In this document: positions 1-6,225 of the stretch, piece by piece | Position numbering within the stretch: position 1 is the first letter of the stretch | How the letters are laid out: each line of letters begins with the position of its first letter | Assembly: GCA_002422175.1 (NCBI GenBank) | Contig: DITR01000101.1 | Location: 1 to 9,413, forward strand | DNA from: Alcaligenaceae bacterium UBA6179 | Lineage (GTDB): Bacteria; Pseudomonadota; Gammaproteobacteria; Burkholderiales; Burkholderiaceae_B | Direction: 5' to 3' | DNA length: 9,413 nt | Translations under genes and position numbers: made by a program | The notes under the pieces: model-generated | What the model saw: only the letters and a program-made list of their open reading frames with translations | Database searches by the model: none | What the model was told of the DNA's origin: nothing

Positions 1-299
1 ATTTGTGCACCATATACTGCGCTGGCATCGCTCACTTGCATGGCGAGTTCGCGAGTAGGTGTGAGCACTAAAATTTGAACGCCACGGCCACCTTGTGAAG
101 GTTGTTGTGACAATTTGTGTAAGGCAGGCAACATAAATGCGGCGGTTTTGCCGCTGCCTGTTTGTGCTGAAACCATTAAATCTGCCCCAGCTAATGCTGC
201 GGGAATGGCTTGAGCTTGAACGGGGGTGGCTTCTGTAAAACCTGCTTCACGCACAGACGCCAAGACAACGGGCGACAGCCCGAGTGTATCGAATGACAT
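1..299 (-). CDS. rhlE: DEAD-box ATP-dependent RNA helicase, RhlE-like (partial, N-terminal ~99 residues)
   Basis: This is the start of an ATP-dependent RNA helicase that remodels RNA or RNP in the cytoplasm (RNA decay, ribosome assembly); the 3' part lies beyond the left edge. The translation begins MSFDTLGLSPVV, the typical RhlE opening. It shows the Q motif (GFTEATPVQAQAIP, about residues 20-33), Walker A / motif I (AQTGSGKT, about residues 45-52) and motif Ia (PTRELA, about residues 82-87). The ATG at 299 is supported by an AGGA Shine-Dalgarno at 305-308, five bases upstream, and by alignment with the family start. The gene has its own promoter and a leader of about 340 nt. The DEAD box and C-terminal RecA domain are not visible, so assignment to RhlE rather than another DEAD-box subgroup rests on the N-terminus only. 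Confidence 0.92.
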   Translation of the reverse strand, partial: MSFDTLGLSPVVLASVREAGFTEATPVQAQAIPAALAGADLMVSAQTGSGKTAAFMLPALHKLSQQPSQGGRGVQILVLTPTRELAMQVSDASAVYGAQ

Positions 300-640
300 A
301 ACTTTCCTCTTTATCGTGCCGACCGGATGAACCGAACGCCTGGCGTAAAAAACGGCCGCGAAAGGAAAGGGGTCAGGAATCGATATATGCAACTAACCAG
401 GGATTGGTTCTCGCTTGGCAACTAAGTGCCGTGCGTGTTGCTTAAATGTATTGCTTAAACTTCTAAAGAACGACTACTACGTACGGTGTAATGATGTACG
501 CTTAATGCCACTGCTATTTTAAAAAACCACTTCACTGCTTTGCAAAATCACTTCGAGTAATCACTTCGAGTAATTACTTCACATGATTGCTTCGAGTAAT
601 TGCTTTAAAAAATTGCTTTCATTTGCTTTTTTCAGCAAAG
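300..640 (-). other. Long structured 5' leader of the rhlE-like gene
   Basis: No credible coding region was seen here. If transcription starts near 640, as the promoter predicts, the helicase mRNA has a leader of about 340 nt. It contains several small perfect inverted repeats: arms 395-399/405-409 (AACCA/TGGTT), 417-420/427-430 (GGCA/TGCC) and 480-484/496-500 (CGTAC/GTACG). It also contains the 13-bp repeat array described separately. Long structured leaders are known for some cold-induced or autoregulated DEAD-box helicase mRNAs. A regulatory role here is inference. Confidence 0.45.
535..612. repeat. Six-unit imperfect 13-bp tandem repeat
   Basis: Six consecutive 13-base units lie in phase. 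Two are identical (TCACTTCGAGTAA at 548-560 and 561-573). The others are variants: CTGCTTTGCAAAA at 535-547, TTACTTCACATGA at 574-586, TTGCTTCGAGTAA at 587-599 and TTGCTTTAAAAAA at 600-612. A partial unit TTGCTTTC follows at 613. The array falls inside the predicted helicase leader, just downstream of the start point. On the transcribed strand the core reads TTACTCGAAGTGA. It may be a slippage-grown repeat or a set of RNA or protein binding sites. Confidence 0.8.
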
Positions 641-646
641 ACCATG

Positions 647-675
647 ATTCTAGCGGTTTTATGAGTTGGGGTAAA
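647..675 (-). promoter_or_regulatory. Predicted sigma70 promoter of the rhlE-like gene
   Basis: On the minus strand, TTTACC (670-675) matches the -35 consensus at 4/6 and TAGAAT (647-652) matches the -10 at 5/6. The spacer is the optimal 17 bp. The predicted start is near 640. It sits just downstream of the terminator region that ends the acyl-CoA operon, as expected for an independent transcription unit. Confidence 0.6.
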
Positions 676-706
676 CCCCTGTTTGGTATTTTTTTCAGAA
701 AACGTG

Positions 707-735
707 AAAAAAAAGCAAAAAAACGTTCACTGAAC
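707..735 (-). terminator. Probable terminator: small hairpin plus double T-tract
   Basis: On the minus strand, a short dyad GTTCAGTGAAC (725-735) is followed by GTTTTTTTGC and then eight T (T-runs at 717-723 and 707-714). The stem is short (4 bp, or 6 with a wobble pair), but the double T-run is strong. It lies downstream of the 3-hydroxyacyl-CoA dehydrogenase gene and before the helicase promoter, where a barrier to read-through is expected. Confidence 0.5.
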
Positions 736-742
736 ATTTATA

Positions 743-773
743 GGTTCGAATGAACCGTTTGTCGATAAACGGT
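743..773. repeat. Two adjacent perfect inverted repeats
   Basis: GGTTC-GAAT-GAACC (743-756) is immediately followed, with a 3-bp overlap, by ACCGTTT-GTCGAT-AAACGGT (754-773, a 7-bp stem). With the dyad at 725-735, three inverted repeats occur within 50 bp downstream of the operon. They may stabilise the operon mRNA 3' end or contribute to termination. Because the two dyads share bases they could form alternative structures. Confidence 0.6.
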
Positions 774-784
774 GATCAGTACCC

Positions 785-816
785 AAAAAAATATTTTTAA
801 GCAGACATTTATCTGC
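785..816 (-). terminator. Possible first terminator of the acyl-CoA operon
   Basis: On the minus strand, GCAGAT-AAAT-GTCTGC (801-816; 6-bp stem with one T-G pair) overlaps the stop codon of the dehydrogenase gene. An A/T-rich stretch ending in seven T (785-791) follows. The T-run is about nine bases from the stem, so it is a weak candidate taken alone; the T-tract at 707-723 may back it up. Confidence 0.35.
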
Positions 817-1795
817 CATTAATTTTTTTCAAATCGTCTTTGATGACTTTAAGACTGTTCTGAAGTGATTGTTCAATGCGCCTTTTCTCCGCAGCTGCAC
901 TCTCCTCGGTCCACTCCCAGACGCCACGCAAAGACTTCATGCCGACATGACCCTGGGCAACCATTTTCTGCATGCCGGAAGGAAAGTATGTTGCTTGATT
1001 AAGATGTGGATACAGTGCGTTGCCAGCTTTGCAATTGGTATCCCAACCAGACATTTCTTTTTGCATGATCGGACCGCACGCTAGAAATCGGAACCCAAAA
1101 CCAAATTGCACTGCGATATCAATGTCTTTGGCTGAAACGACGCCTTCTTCCATTAGGTAAAGGGCTTCACGCATCAATGCGTGTTGAATTCGGTTGCCGA
1201 CGAAACCAGGAATATCTTTTTTAACCCAAATAGGTGCTTTACCAATATTTTTCATGAGCGCACAAATAGATTCTACCAACTTGGGGTCAGTATCGTTGCC
1301 ACTAATTACCTCTACCAACGGTACCAAATGTGCCGGCATAAAAAAATGAATGCCGAGAAACCGAGCTCTATGTTTCAGGGGTTTACTGATCTCGCTAATC
1401 TGAAAGTTAGAGGTGTTGCTGGCAAGTGGCATATCTGGCCTAGCTAGTTTTTCAATTTGAAGAAAGAGCGCTTGTTTGAGTGCGAGATCTTCTGTGACCG
1501 CTTCAATTAATAGGTCGGTATTTTCCCAGTCTATGTCTTTAAACTTGGAATAAGTTGTCAGTTTTCCTAATTCCTTAGACGAAATATGTACTTTCTTTAT
1601 AGCCGCATTAATACGAGCGGGTAAAGTGTTTCGCGTATTCAGTGATGGACTCATAATATGAACGTTCCAGCCACAAGCCAAAAATATGACCGCAATATCT
1701 GAACCCATGATGCCACCACCGACGATGACAATATTCAATTTTTTTTGCGGCGTTTCGTTGGAGGTGTTGGGCTTAGTCTTTACTTCACCGCTCAT
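809..1795 (-). CDS. 3-hydroxyacyl-CoA dehydrogenase, NAD-dependent (HAD/HBDH family)
   Basis: Predicted to oxidise an L-3-hydroxyacyl-CoA to the 3-ketoacyl-CoA with NAD+ in the cytoplasm. At 328 aa it has the two-domain length of single-function enzymes. The Rossmann domain opens with NIVIVGGGIMG (residues 21-31). The SNTS segment (126-129), the His of HFFMP (H150) and Glu of VEV (E162) reproduce the family's catalytic Ser and His-Glu pair at the usual 12-residue spacing, and PGFVGNRI (196-203) supplies the conserved Asn (N201). The helical C-terminal domain includes GWDT and ends in a GVWEW motif. Oddity: the usual HFFNP motif reads HFFMP, so an active-site Asn is replaced by Met (M153). Start: ATG at 1795 overlaps the upstream ligase stop by 11 bp, suggesting translational coupling; a longer in-frame TTG start at 1819 is less likely. 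It is the last gene of the operon. The substrate is unknown. Confidence 0.87.
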   Translation of the reverse strand: MSGEVKTKPNTSNETPQKKLNIVIVGGGIMGSDIAVIFLACGWNVHIMSPSLNTRNTLPARINAAIKKVHISSKELGKLTTYSKFKDIDWENTDLLIEAVTEDLALKQALFLQIEKLARPDMPLASNTSNFQISEISKPLKHRARFLGIHFFMPAHLVPLVEVISGNDTDPKLVESICALMKNIGKAPIWVKKDIPGFVGNRIQHALMREALYLMEEGVVSAKDIDIAVQFGFGFRFLACGPIMQKEMSGWDTNCKAGNALYPHLNQATYFPSGMQKMVAQGHVGMKSLRGVWEWTEESAAAEKRRIEQSLQNSLKVIKDDLKKINGR

Positions 1796-3902
1796 CACGT
1801 AAGACCATGACACAGTCAACCGCTACGGGACCATTGTTGCCCACCAAAACAGGGTTGAGGTCGAGCTCTAAGAGCACAGGCCGCATTTTATGGGCCCAAA
1901 CAGACAAGTCAGCAAGCATTCGTGCGATTGCTTTTCGATCAACGCCTGGTTGCCCCCGCACGCCATCCAAGAGGGATCCCATGCGTAGTTCCCCAAGCAT
2001 TTGCATACCTTCATCGACATCAAATGGCGCTCGCCTGAACACGACATCTTTGAGCACTTCGACTAATATGCCACCGAGCCCAACCATGACGATTATTCCA
2101 AAAACTGGGTCACGCTGCACCCCGATTACGAGCTCAATATGGCCCTTTGACATGGTCTGCACCAGTACGCCATTAAGTTTGGCTTCAGGCAGTGCACTGG
2201 TAGCTCGATGCATGAGAGTTTGGTAGCCGTTTCGCACCGCCGTTTCATCATTGAGATTAAGTAGTACGCCACCGATCTCGGTTTTATGAATAATGTCAGG
2301 CGATTCAATTTTTAGAGCAACGGGACCTTGCGCTGCCAGCCAGTGTGCGACGGCTTCTTCTGCGCTAGAAGCCAGCGCAACAGGTGCCATGGGTATGCCT
2401 GCGGTGCTCAACCATTGGCTAGCTTGCACCGTTTGCTGAACACCATCAATTAAGTCTTTCGATATCTCTTCGCTACTTGTCGAAGGCAAAGCCTTGAGCT
2501 TGGGTTTGTTTTTTTGAAATGCATTGAATTTTACAAGCGCGCTGACTGCTTCGACCGCACGCTCTCCAGCCCCAAAAACGACAATACCAAGATCGTTTAA
2601 GCGTTTAACAGCCTCAATTGGAGCGGCTACCCAACAAACGAAAAAAGGCTTGTCTGTTTGCGCTTTGATCTCGCTGAAAATACGCACCAGCTTATCGACA
2701 TGTGCGGTCATCAATTGCAACCAAATGATGCCCACGTGTATGTTGGGATCAGCCATAACGGCTACCACTGATTTACTGAGCAGTTCAGGGTGAGCAACAA
2801 ATTGACCTGTAACATCGACTGGGTTGCCTGCGGCGCCAAAAGATGGCATGACTTCATCTAACTGGATTTGTGTTGTCTGAGCCAACTCGGGTACGCTGAG
2901 ACTTACCTCTTCAGCGCGGTCAGCCATCATAACGCCGGCCCCACCTGATTGAGTGATGATACCAAGACCGTTGCCGCTTGTGACGCGATCTTGGCTTAGT
3001 GCCTCTAACATGTCAAGCATTTGTTCTTCATTGCGTGCACGCAGAACACCGTACTGGCGGATGACGGCATCGAACACCACATCTTCAACAGCCATTGCGC
3101 CTGTGTGAGAACTGGCGGCACGCATCCCTGAAGCCTTACGCCCGACTTTAGTAAGGACTAAGGGTTTTCCAAGTTCATGGCAACGTTCTGCCAGACGAAC
3201 TAAGGCTGCGCCATCATTGAGTCCTTCAAGGTAACCGGCGGCAACACGAATACGAGGGTCATCAATGACCGCTAGCATTAACTCGCTAAAAGTTAGATCA
3301 ACTTGGTTACCCGTGTTGATGAAGTAACCCAGACCAAGACCTCGCTGTCGGGCCAGCGCTGCAATCGCAGTGCCAAAGGCGCCAGATTGGGTCACGAATG
3401 CAATCGGTCCAGCGCCAGTATCGCCGTCAGCATATTGACTGAAAGTTGCATAGATGTTGTCAAATGCGTTGACGAAGCCTAGGCAATTTGGCCCGCAAAG
3501 TACCACGCCAGCGGCATGAGCCCGCTCTGCAAGTTCTTGCTCCTGCGCCTTGCCTTCAGGGCCCATTTCGCCAAAACCCGAGCTGAAGATTACAGCGGAA
3601 TGAACGCCACGCTGACCGAGTGCTTCAATACTAGCGATTACGTCACGGGCAGGTACGGCAACGATAGCAAGATCAACTGCTTCTGGCAGCGTGTGTATCG
3701 ACTCGTAACAAGTCAATCCCGCAATGTCGGTATATTTAGGGTTGACTGGAAAGATACGGCCGGCGTATCCCTTTTCCAGCAAGTGTTTGAGAGGTCGACC
3801 ATTAACCTTAGAAAAATCTGCCGAAGCACCTATGATTGCAATCGAGCGAGGATTGATCATGTGTTTGACCGCATTGTTGCGGTCTTGTAGGCTAAGAGCC
3901 AT
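1785..3902 (-). CDS. Acyl-CoA ligase, NDP-forming (acetyl-CoA synthetase ADP-forming family)
   Basis: Predicted to activate a carboxylic acid to its CoA thioester with formation of ADP (or GDP) and phosphate, via a phosphohistidine. It is a full-length fused form (705 aa): a CoA-binding Rossmann domain (about 15-135; IAIIGAS, NPKY), CoA-ligase flavodoxin-like domains (about 165-460; TQSGAFG, NTGNQVDLTFSE), and a C-terminal ATP-grasp domain (about 490-705; SPDIIHKTEIGGV at 534-546, GLGGILVEVLKDV near 608-620, ELDLNPVLV at 679-687). The catalytic His is expected at H266 in SSHTGAMA. The ATG is supported by AAAGGA, which runs into the previous gene's stop codon eight bases upstream. The gene lies 5 bp after the acyl-CoA dehydrogenase gene. 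Relatives act on acetate, propionate, pimelate and other acids; the sequence does not settle the substrate. The operon suggests it feeds the dehydrogenase. Confidence 0.92.
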   Translation of the reverse strand: MALSLQDRNNAVKHMINPRSIAIIGASADFSKVNGRPLKHLLEKGYAGRIFPVNPKYTDIAGLTCYESIHTLPEAVDLAIVAVPARDVIASIEALGQRGVHSAVIFSSGFGEMGPEGKAQEQELAERAHAAGVVLCGPNCLGFVNAFDNIYATFSQYADGDTGAGPIAFVTQSGAFGTAIAALARQRGLGLGYFINTGNQVDLTFSELMLAVIDDPRIRVAAGYLEGLNDGAALVRLAERCHELGKPLVLTKVGRKASGMRAASSHTGAMAVEDVVFDAVIRQYGVLRARNEEQMLDMLEALSQDRVTSGNGLGIITQSGGAGVMMADRAEEVSLSVPELAQTTQIQLDEVMPSFGAAGNPVDVTGQFVAHPELLSKSVVAVMADPNIHVGIIWLQLMTAHVDKLVRIFSEIKAQTDKPFFVCWVAAPIEAVKRLNDLGIVVFGAGERAVEAVSALVKFNAFQKNKPKLKALPSTSSEEISKDLIDGVQQTVQASQWLSTAGIPMAPVALASSAEEAVAHWLAAQGPVALKIESPDIIHKTEIGGVLLNLNDETAVRNGYQTLMHRATSALPEAKLNGVLVQTMSKGHIELVIGVQRDPVFGIIVMVGLGGILVEVLKDVVFRRAPFDVDEGMQMLGELRMGSLLDGVRGQPGVDRKAIARMLADLSVWAHKMRPVLLELDLNPVLVGNNGPVAVDCVMVLRDER

Positions 3903-3907
3903 ATTAT

Positions 3908-5134
3908 TTATCCTTTGAAAGCCGCGATGCCCGTCTGGGCGCGACCAAGTATCAACGCATGAATATCATGCGTACCTTCGAGTGTATTGACCGTTTCGAG
4001 ATTAAGTAAATGACGTATCACGTGATATTCGTCAGAGATACCGTTGCCACCATGAATGTCTCGCGCCTGTCGTGCTATATCTAGCGCTTTGCCGGCATTG
4101 TTGCGTTTCAGAAGCGACACCATTTCCGAACTTGCAAGTCCTTTGTCACGAAGCCTGCTCAAATGCAGGCATGCATGCATGCCAAGCGTTATTTCAGTTT
4201 GCATGTCGGCTAGTTTTTTCTGAATGAGCTGGTTTGCAGCTAATGGCCGACCAAATTGCTTCCGATCCAGTGCATACTGACGCGCAGCATGCCAGCAATA
4301 TTCCGCGGCACCCATTGCGCCCCAGCAAATTCCAAAACGTGCGTTGTTCAAACATGCAAAGGGCGCACTCAGATCATGTGCATGGGGCAGGCGCTGAGAT
4401 TCTGGAACGAATACATCATCCATCAATATTTGACCGGTAGGTGACGCCCGAACTGAAAATTTCCCTTCAATTTTGGTGGTCTCAAGCCCCTTCATACCTC
4501 GTTCGAGAATGAATCCGCCGATTTGACCGCTGTCATCTTTGGCCCAAACAATCATTAGATCTGCAATGGGTGCATGGGTTATCCAAGACTTACTACCCGA
4601 AAGGCGGTAGCCGCCATCAACTTTGCGCGCTCGAGTGATCATGCTGCCTGGATCTGAGCCATGATCAGGCTCTGTCAGACCAAAGCAACCCAGCTTGTCT
4701 GCACGCGCCATCTCAGGTAAATAACGTTCTCGTTGCTCTTGACTGCCAAACAGATAAATTGGCGTCATGCTGAGTGTGGTTTGTACGCCTAGTGCAGAAC
4801 GAAAACTGGTGTCTACCCTTTCAAATTCACGCGCTATCAGGCCATAACCTACGTACCCAACGCCCGCGCATCCGAAGCCCTCGATGGTTGCACCAAGAAA
4901 CCCCAGCTCTGCCATCTCCTTCATAACCTCTATGTCGAAAGTTTCATGTCGGTTAGCCTGAAGAATCCGTGGCATAAGCCGCTCTTGCGCATACGATCGA
5001 GCTGAATCGCGAATCATCACTTCTTCTGGAGTTAATAGACTGTCTAGGCGTAACGCATCCTCCCAGTCGAAGGGCACATCTTTCATGGCAGCTTTGCGAA
5101 GAGCCAATTCGTCAGGTATATCGTATTGCTGCAT
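3908..5134 (-). CDS. gcdH: Acyl-CoA dehydrogenase, glutaryl-CoA dehydrogenase-like
   Basis: FAD-dependent acyl-CoA dehydrogenase; the closest family I recognise is glutaryl-CoA dehydrogenase, which oxidises and decarboxylates glutaryl-CoA to crotonyl-CoA. At 408 aa it shows the whole signature: FDWEDALRLDSLLT, QERLMPRIL, CFGLTEPDHGSDP, KSWITHAPIADL, ARQYALDRKQFGRPLA, LLKRNNAGKALDIARQARD, GGNGISDEYHVIRH and LEGTHDIHALILGRA. The catalytic base is the Glu of EGTHDIH (residue 386 from this start). The Arg and Ser that hold the substrate carboxylate are present in DTSFRSALG. Oddity: the residue before the base is Leu, where human glutaryl-CoA dehydrogenase has Tyr. Start: ATG at 5134 is chosen for a GGAG nine bases upstream; in-frame ATG at 5155 and GTG at 5161 (overlapping the hydratase stop) would add 7-9 residues. 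Second gene of the operon. Confidence 0.88.
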   Translation of the reverse strand: MQQYDIPDELALRKAAMKDVPFDWEDALRLDSLLTPEEVMIRDSARSYAQERLMPRILQANRHETFDIEVMKEMAELGFLGATIEGFGCAGVGYVGYGLIAREFERVDTSFRSALGVQTTLSMTPIYLFGSQEQRERYLPEMARADKLGCFGLTEPDHGSDPGSMITRARKVDGGYRLSGSKSWITHAPIADLMIVWAKDDSGQIGGFILERGMKGLETTKIEGKFSVRASPTGQILMDDVFVPESQRLPHAHDLSAPFACLNNARFGICWGAMGAAEYCWHAARQYALDRKQFGRPLAANQLIQKKLADMQTEITLGMHACLHLSRLRDKGLASSEMVSLLKRNNAGKALDIARQARDIHGGNGISDEYHVIRHLLNLETVNTLEGTHDIHALILGRAQTGIAAFKG

Positions 5135-5143
5135 GGTTAGTGT

Positions 5144-5147
5144 CTCC
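5144..5147 (-). promoter_or_regulatory. Ribosome binding site choosing the gcdH-like start
   Basis: GGAG on the minus strand lies nine bases before the ATG at 5134. Neither of the two longer in-frame starts (GTG 5161, ATG 5155) has a comparable Shine-Dalgarno, although the GTG overlaps the upstream TGA and could be reached by coupling. This favours the 408-residue product. Confidence 0.55.
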
Positions 5148-5157
5148 AAAGTCATTT

Positions 5158-5934
5158 TCACTTGTTACCAAAGGTTGGCTGTCGTTTTTCTAGAAATGCA
5201 CTGACACCTTCCTGTTTATCTTCGCTAGCTAAACAGATCTGAAACCACCGGTGTTCGTTTTCGATAGCCTGATCTACGGTCATGTCTACGCCACGCATGA
5301 TGCTGTCAATCGCTGCACGAGTTGAAATGGGTGCAAGCTTAATCAGTTGATCTGTTAATGCGTTGACCTGGTCATTGAATTCGGCAGCAGGAAATACCCA
5401 GTTGACAATACCAAGACGCTCAGCTTCCAGAGCGCTGATGTGTTCGCCGAGAAGGATGAGTCTGAGCGCACGTCCAGGTCCGATCAAGCGGGTAAGTCTA
5501 GCTGTACCGCCGTTTGCGGGCAAAATGCCTAGCTTTGTTTCCGGAAGGCCGAGAACCGCTTTATCGCTTGCGATACGCAGATGGCAGGCGAGGGCAAGTT
5601 CCATGCCGCCCCCTAATGCAAACCCATTTATTGCGGCGACCGTGAGGAACGGTGCCGATTCAAGATTCCTCGCCAGTTCACGTCTAGAGCCGAAGTCGAT
5701 ATCGGTCCACATTGTGCGACGCTGCATTTCATTGAGATCAGCGCCTGCAGCAAAGGATTTGTCGCCGGCACCAAGCAATACCAGTACGCGGGTGTCAGAT
5801 GAAATATGCCTAAAAGCATCGAGTGACTCGTCAATCAACTGGTTATTTAAGGCATTCAATACTTCTGGGCGGTTGAATGTCAGGAATGCTTTAGAACCAT
5901 CCTGAGTAAATGTTATGTGTTTGTAGTCAGACAT
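5158..5934 (-). CDS. Enoyl-CoA hydratase (crotonase family)
   Basis: Predicted to hydrate a 2-enoyl-CoA to the 3-hydroxyacyl-CoA. Its length (258 aa) is typical of single-domain bacterial crotonases. Oxyanion-hole segments are FAAGADL (61-67) and GFALGGGMELALACHLRIA (104-122). Both catalytic glutamates of true hydratases are in place: E112 in GGGMEL and E132 in LPETKLGILPANGGTARL. That supports hydratase rather than isomerase or dehalogenase activity. The C-terminus is the usual KQEGVSAFLEKRQPTF. The ATG at 5934 is in the conserved position; its Shine-Dalgarno is weak (GAAG about 11 bases upstream). It is the first gene of the four-gene operon and has a well-placed promoter 40-70 bp upstream. 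Chain-length preference cannot be read; with the adjacent glutaryl-CoA dehydrogenase homologue, crotonyl-CoA or a substituted enoyl-CoA is a reasonable guess. Confidence 0.92.
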   Translation of the reverse strand: MSDYKHITFTQDGSKAFLTFNRPEVLNALNNQLIDESLDAFRHISSDTRVLVLLGAGDKSFAAGADLNEMQRRTMWTDIDFGSRRELARNLESAPFLTVAAINGFALGGGMELALACHLRIASDKAVLGLPETKLGILPANGGTARLTRLIGPGRALRLILLGEHISALEAERLGIVNWVFPAAEFNDQVNALTDQLIKLAPISTRAAIDSIMRGVDMTVDQAIENEHRWFQICLASEDKQEGVSAFLEKRQPTFGNK

Positions 5935-5976
5935 AATTGTATTTTCTTCATTCCAGGTGTGACTCAGAGAATTGAA

Positions 5977-6005
5977 ATTATAAATAGCGCTATGTTTGCC
6001 GTCTA
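5977..6005 (-). promoter_or_regulatory. Predicted promoter of the echA-gcdH-ligase-HAD operon
   Basis: On the minus strand, TAGACG (6000-6005; 4/6 to the -35 consensus) and a perfect TATAAT (5977-5982) are separated by 17 bp. The predicted start is near 5970, about 36 nt before the hydratase ATG. The -35 and following bases (TAGACGGCAAACATA) closely match the thiolase promoter (TAGACGCAAAGATA). Confidence 0.65.
5984..5993. promoter_or_regulatory. Perfect 10-bp palindrome in the promoter spacer
   Basis: ATAGCGCTAT is perfectly self-complementary and lies between the -35 and -10 elements of the operon promoter, a location where a bound repressor would block polymerase. The factor is unknown. 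The palindrome is absent from the otherwise similar thiolase promoter. Confidence 0.35.
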
Positions 6006-6020
6006 ATGAATTAAAGTAAA

Positions 6021-6034
6021 TATCATTATTGATA
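6021..6034. promoter_or_regulatory. Putative LysR-type regulator site upstream of the operon promoter
   Basis: TATCA-TTAT-TGATA is a perfect dyad centred about 58 bp before the predicted start, a usual place for LysR-family activator sites. Read on the minus strand it contains ATCAATAATGA (6023-6033), which recurs identically at 7199-7209 upstream of the thiolase gene. In both places it lies exactly 17 bp before TAGACG. Confidence 0.6.
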
Positions 6035-6183
6035 ATTTGAATACTGCCAGGTGTTCTCTGCGAAATAAAAGGCGAGCACGTTTACCGTAATTTGAAACAA
6101 AGAAAATTGAATCGTTTTGTGGGTGGTTCGATTTGAAGGTGATGAAGGCTTAATCGAGGCTTCGATAACTGGCCAAAGATATG

Positions 6184-6218
6184 AAAAAAAGCACCTGTTA
6201 AAAGCCTTAAGAGGGGTG
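6184..6218 (-). terminator. Possible weak terminator after the lysR-type gene
   Basis: On the minus strand, arms CACC (6215-6218) and GGTG (6192-6195), with a nested CCT/AGG pairing in the loop, precede C and seven T (6184-6190). The stem is short, so read-through from the regulator gene into the catabolic operon is possible. Confidence 0.3.
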
Positions 6219-6225
6219 AAGATTT

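Noticed and set aside
535..612. CRISPR-like array
   Set aside because: The 13-bp units are contiguous, with no spacers, and diverged; no cas genes are nearby.
743..756. GGTTCGAATGAACC, which resembles a tRNA T-arm
   Set aside because: No acceptor, D or anticodon arm can be placed around it; it is better explained as an inverted repeat in a terminator region.
1796..1819. Longer start (TTG at 1819) for the 3-hydroxyacyl-CoA dehydrogenase
   Set aside because: The ATG at 1795 is a better codon, gives an 11-bp coupling overlap with the ligase stop, and the extra residues precede the conserved Rossmann strand.
1807..2226. 139-codon plus-strand frame opposite the ligase gene
   Set aside because: It is antisense to the ATP-grasp domain of the ligase, Ser/Thr/Pro-rich and without a known motif.
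5363..5905. 180-codon plus-strand frame opposite the hydratase gene
   Set aside because: It is antisense to a clearly conserved crotonase gene and its translation is low-complexity Ser/Arg/Ala-rich, as expected of a shadow frame.
6153..6166. ATCGA-GGCT-TCGAT dyad after the lysR-type gene as a terminator
   Set aside because: No T-tract follows on either strand; the short stem may be chance.
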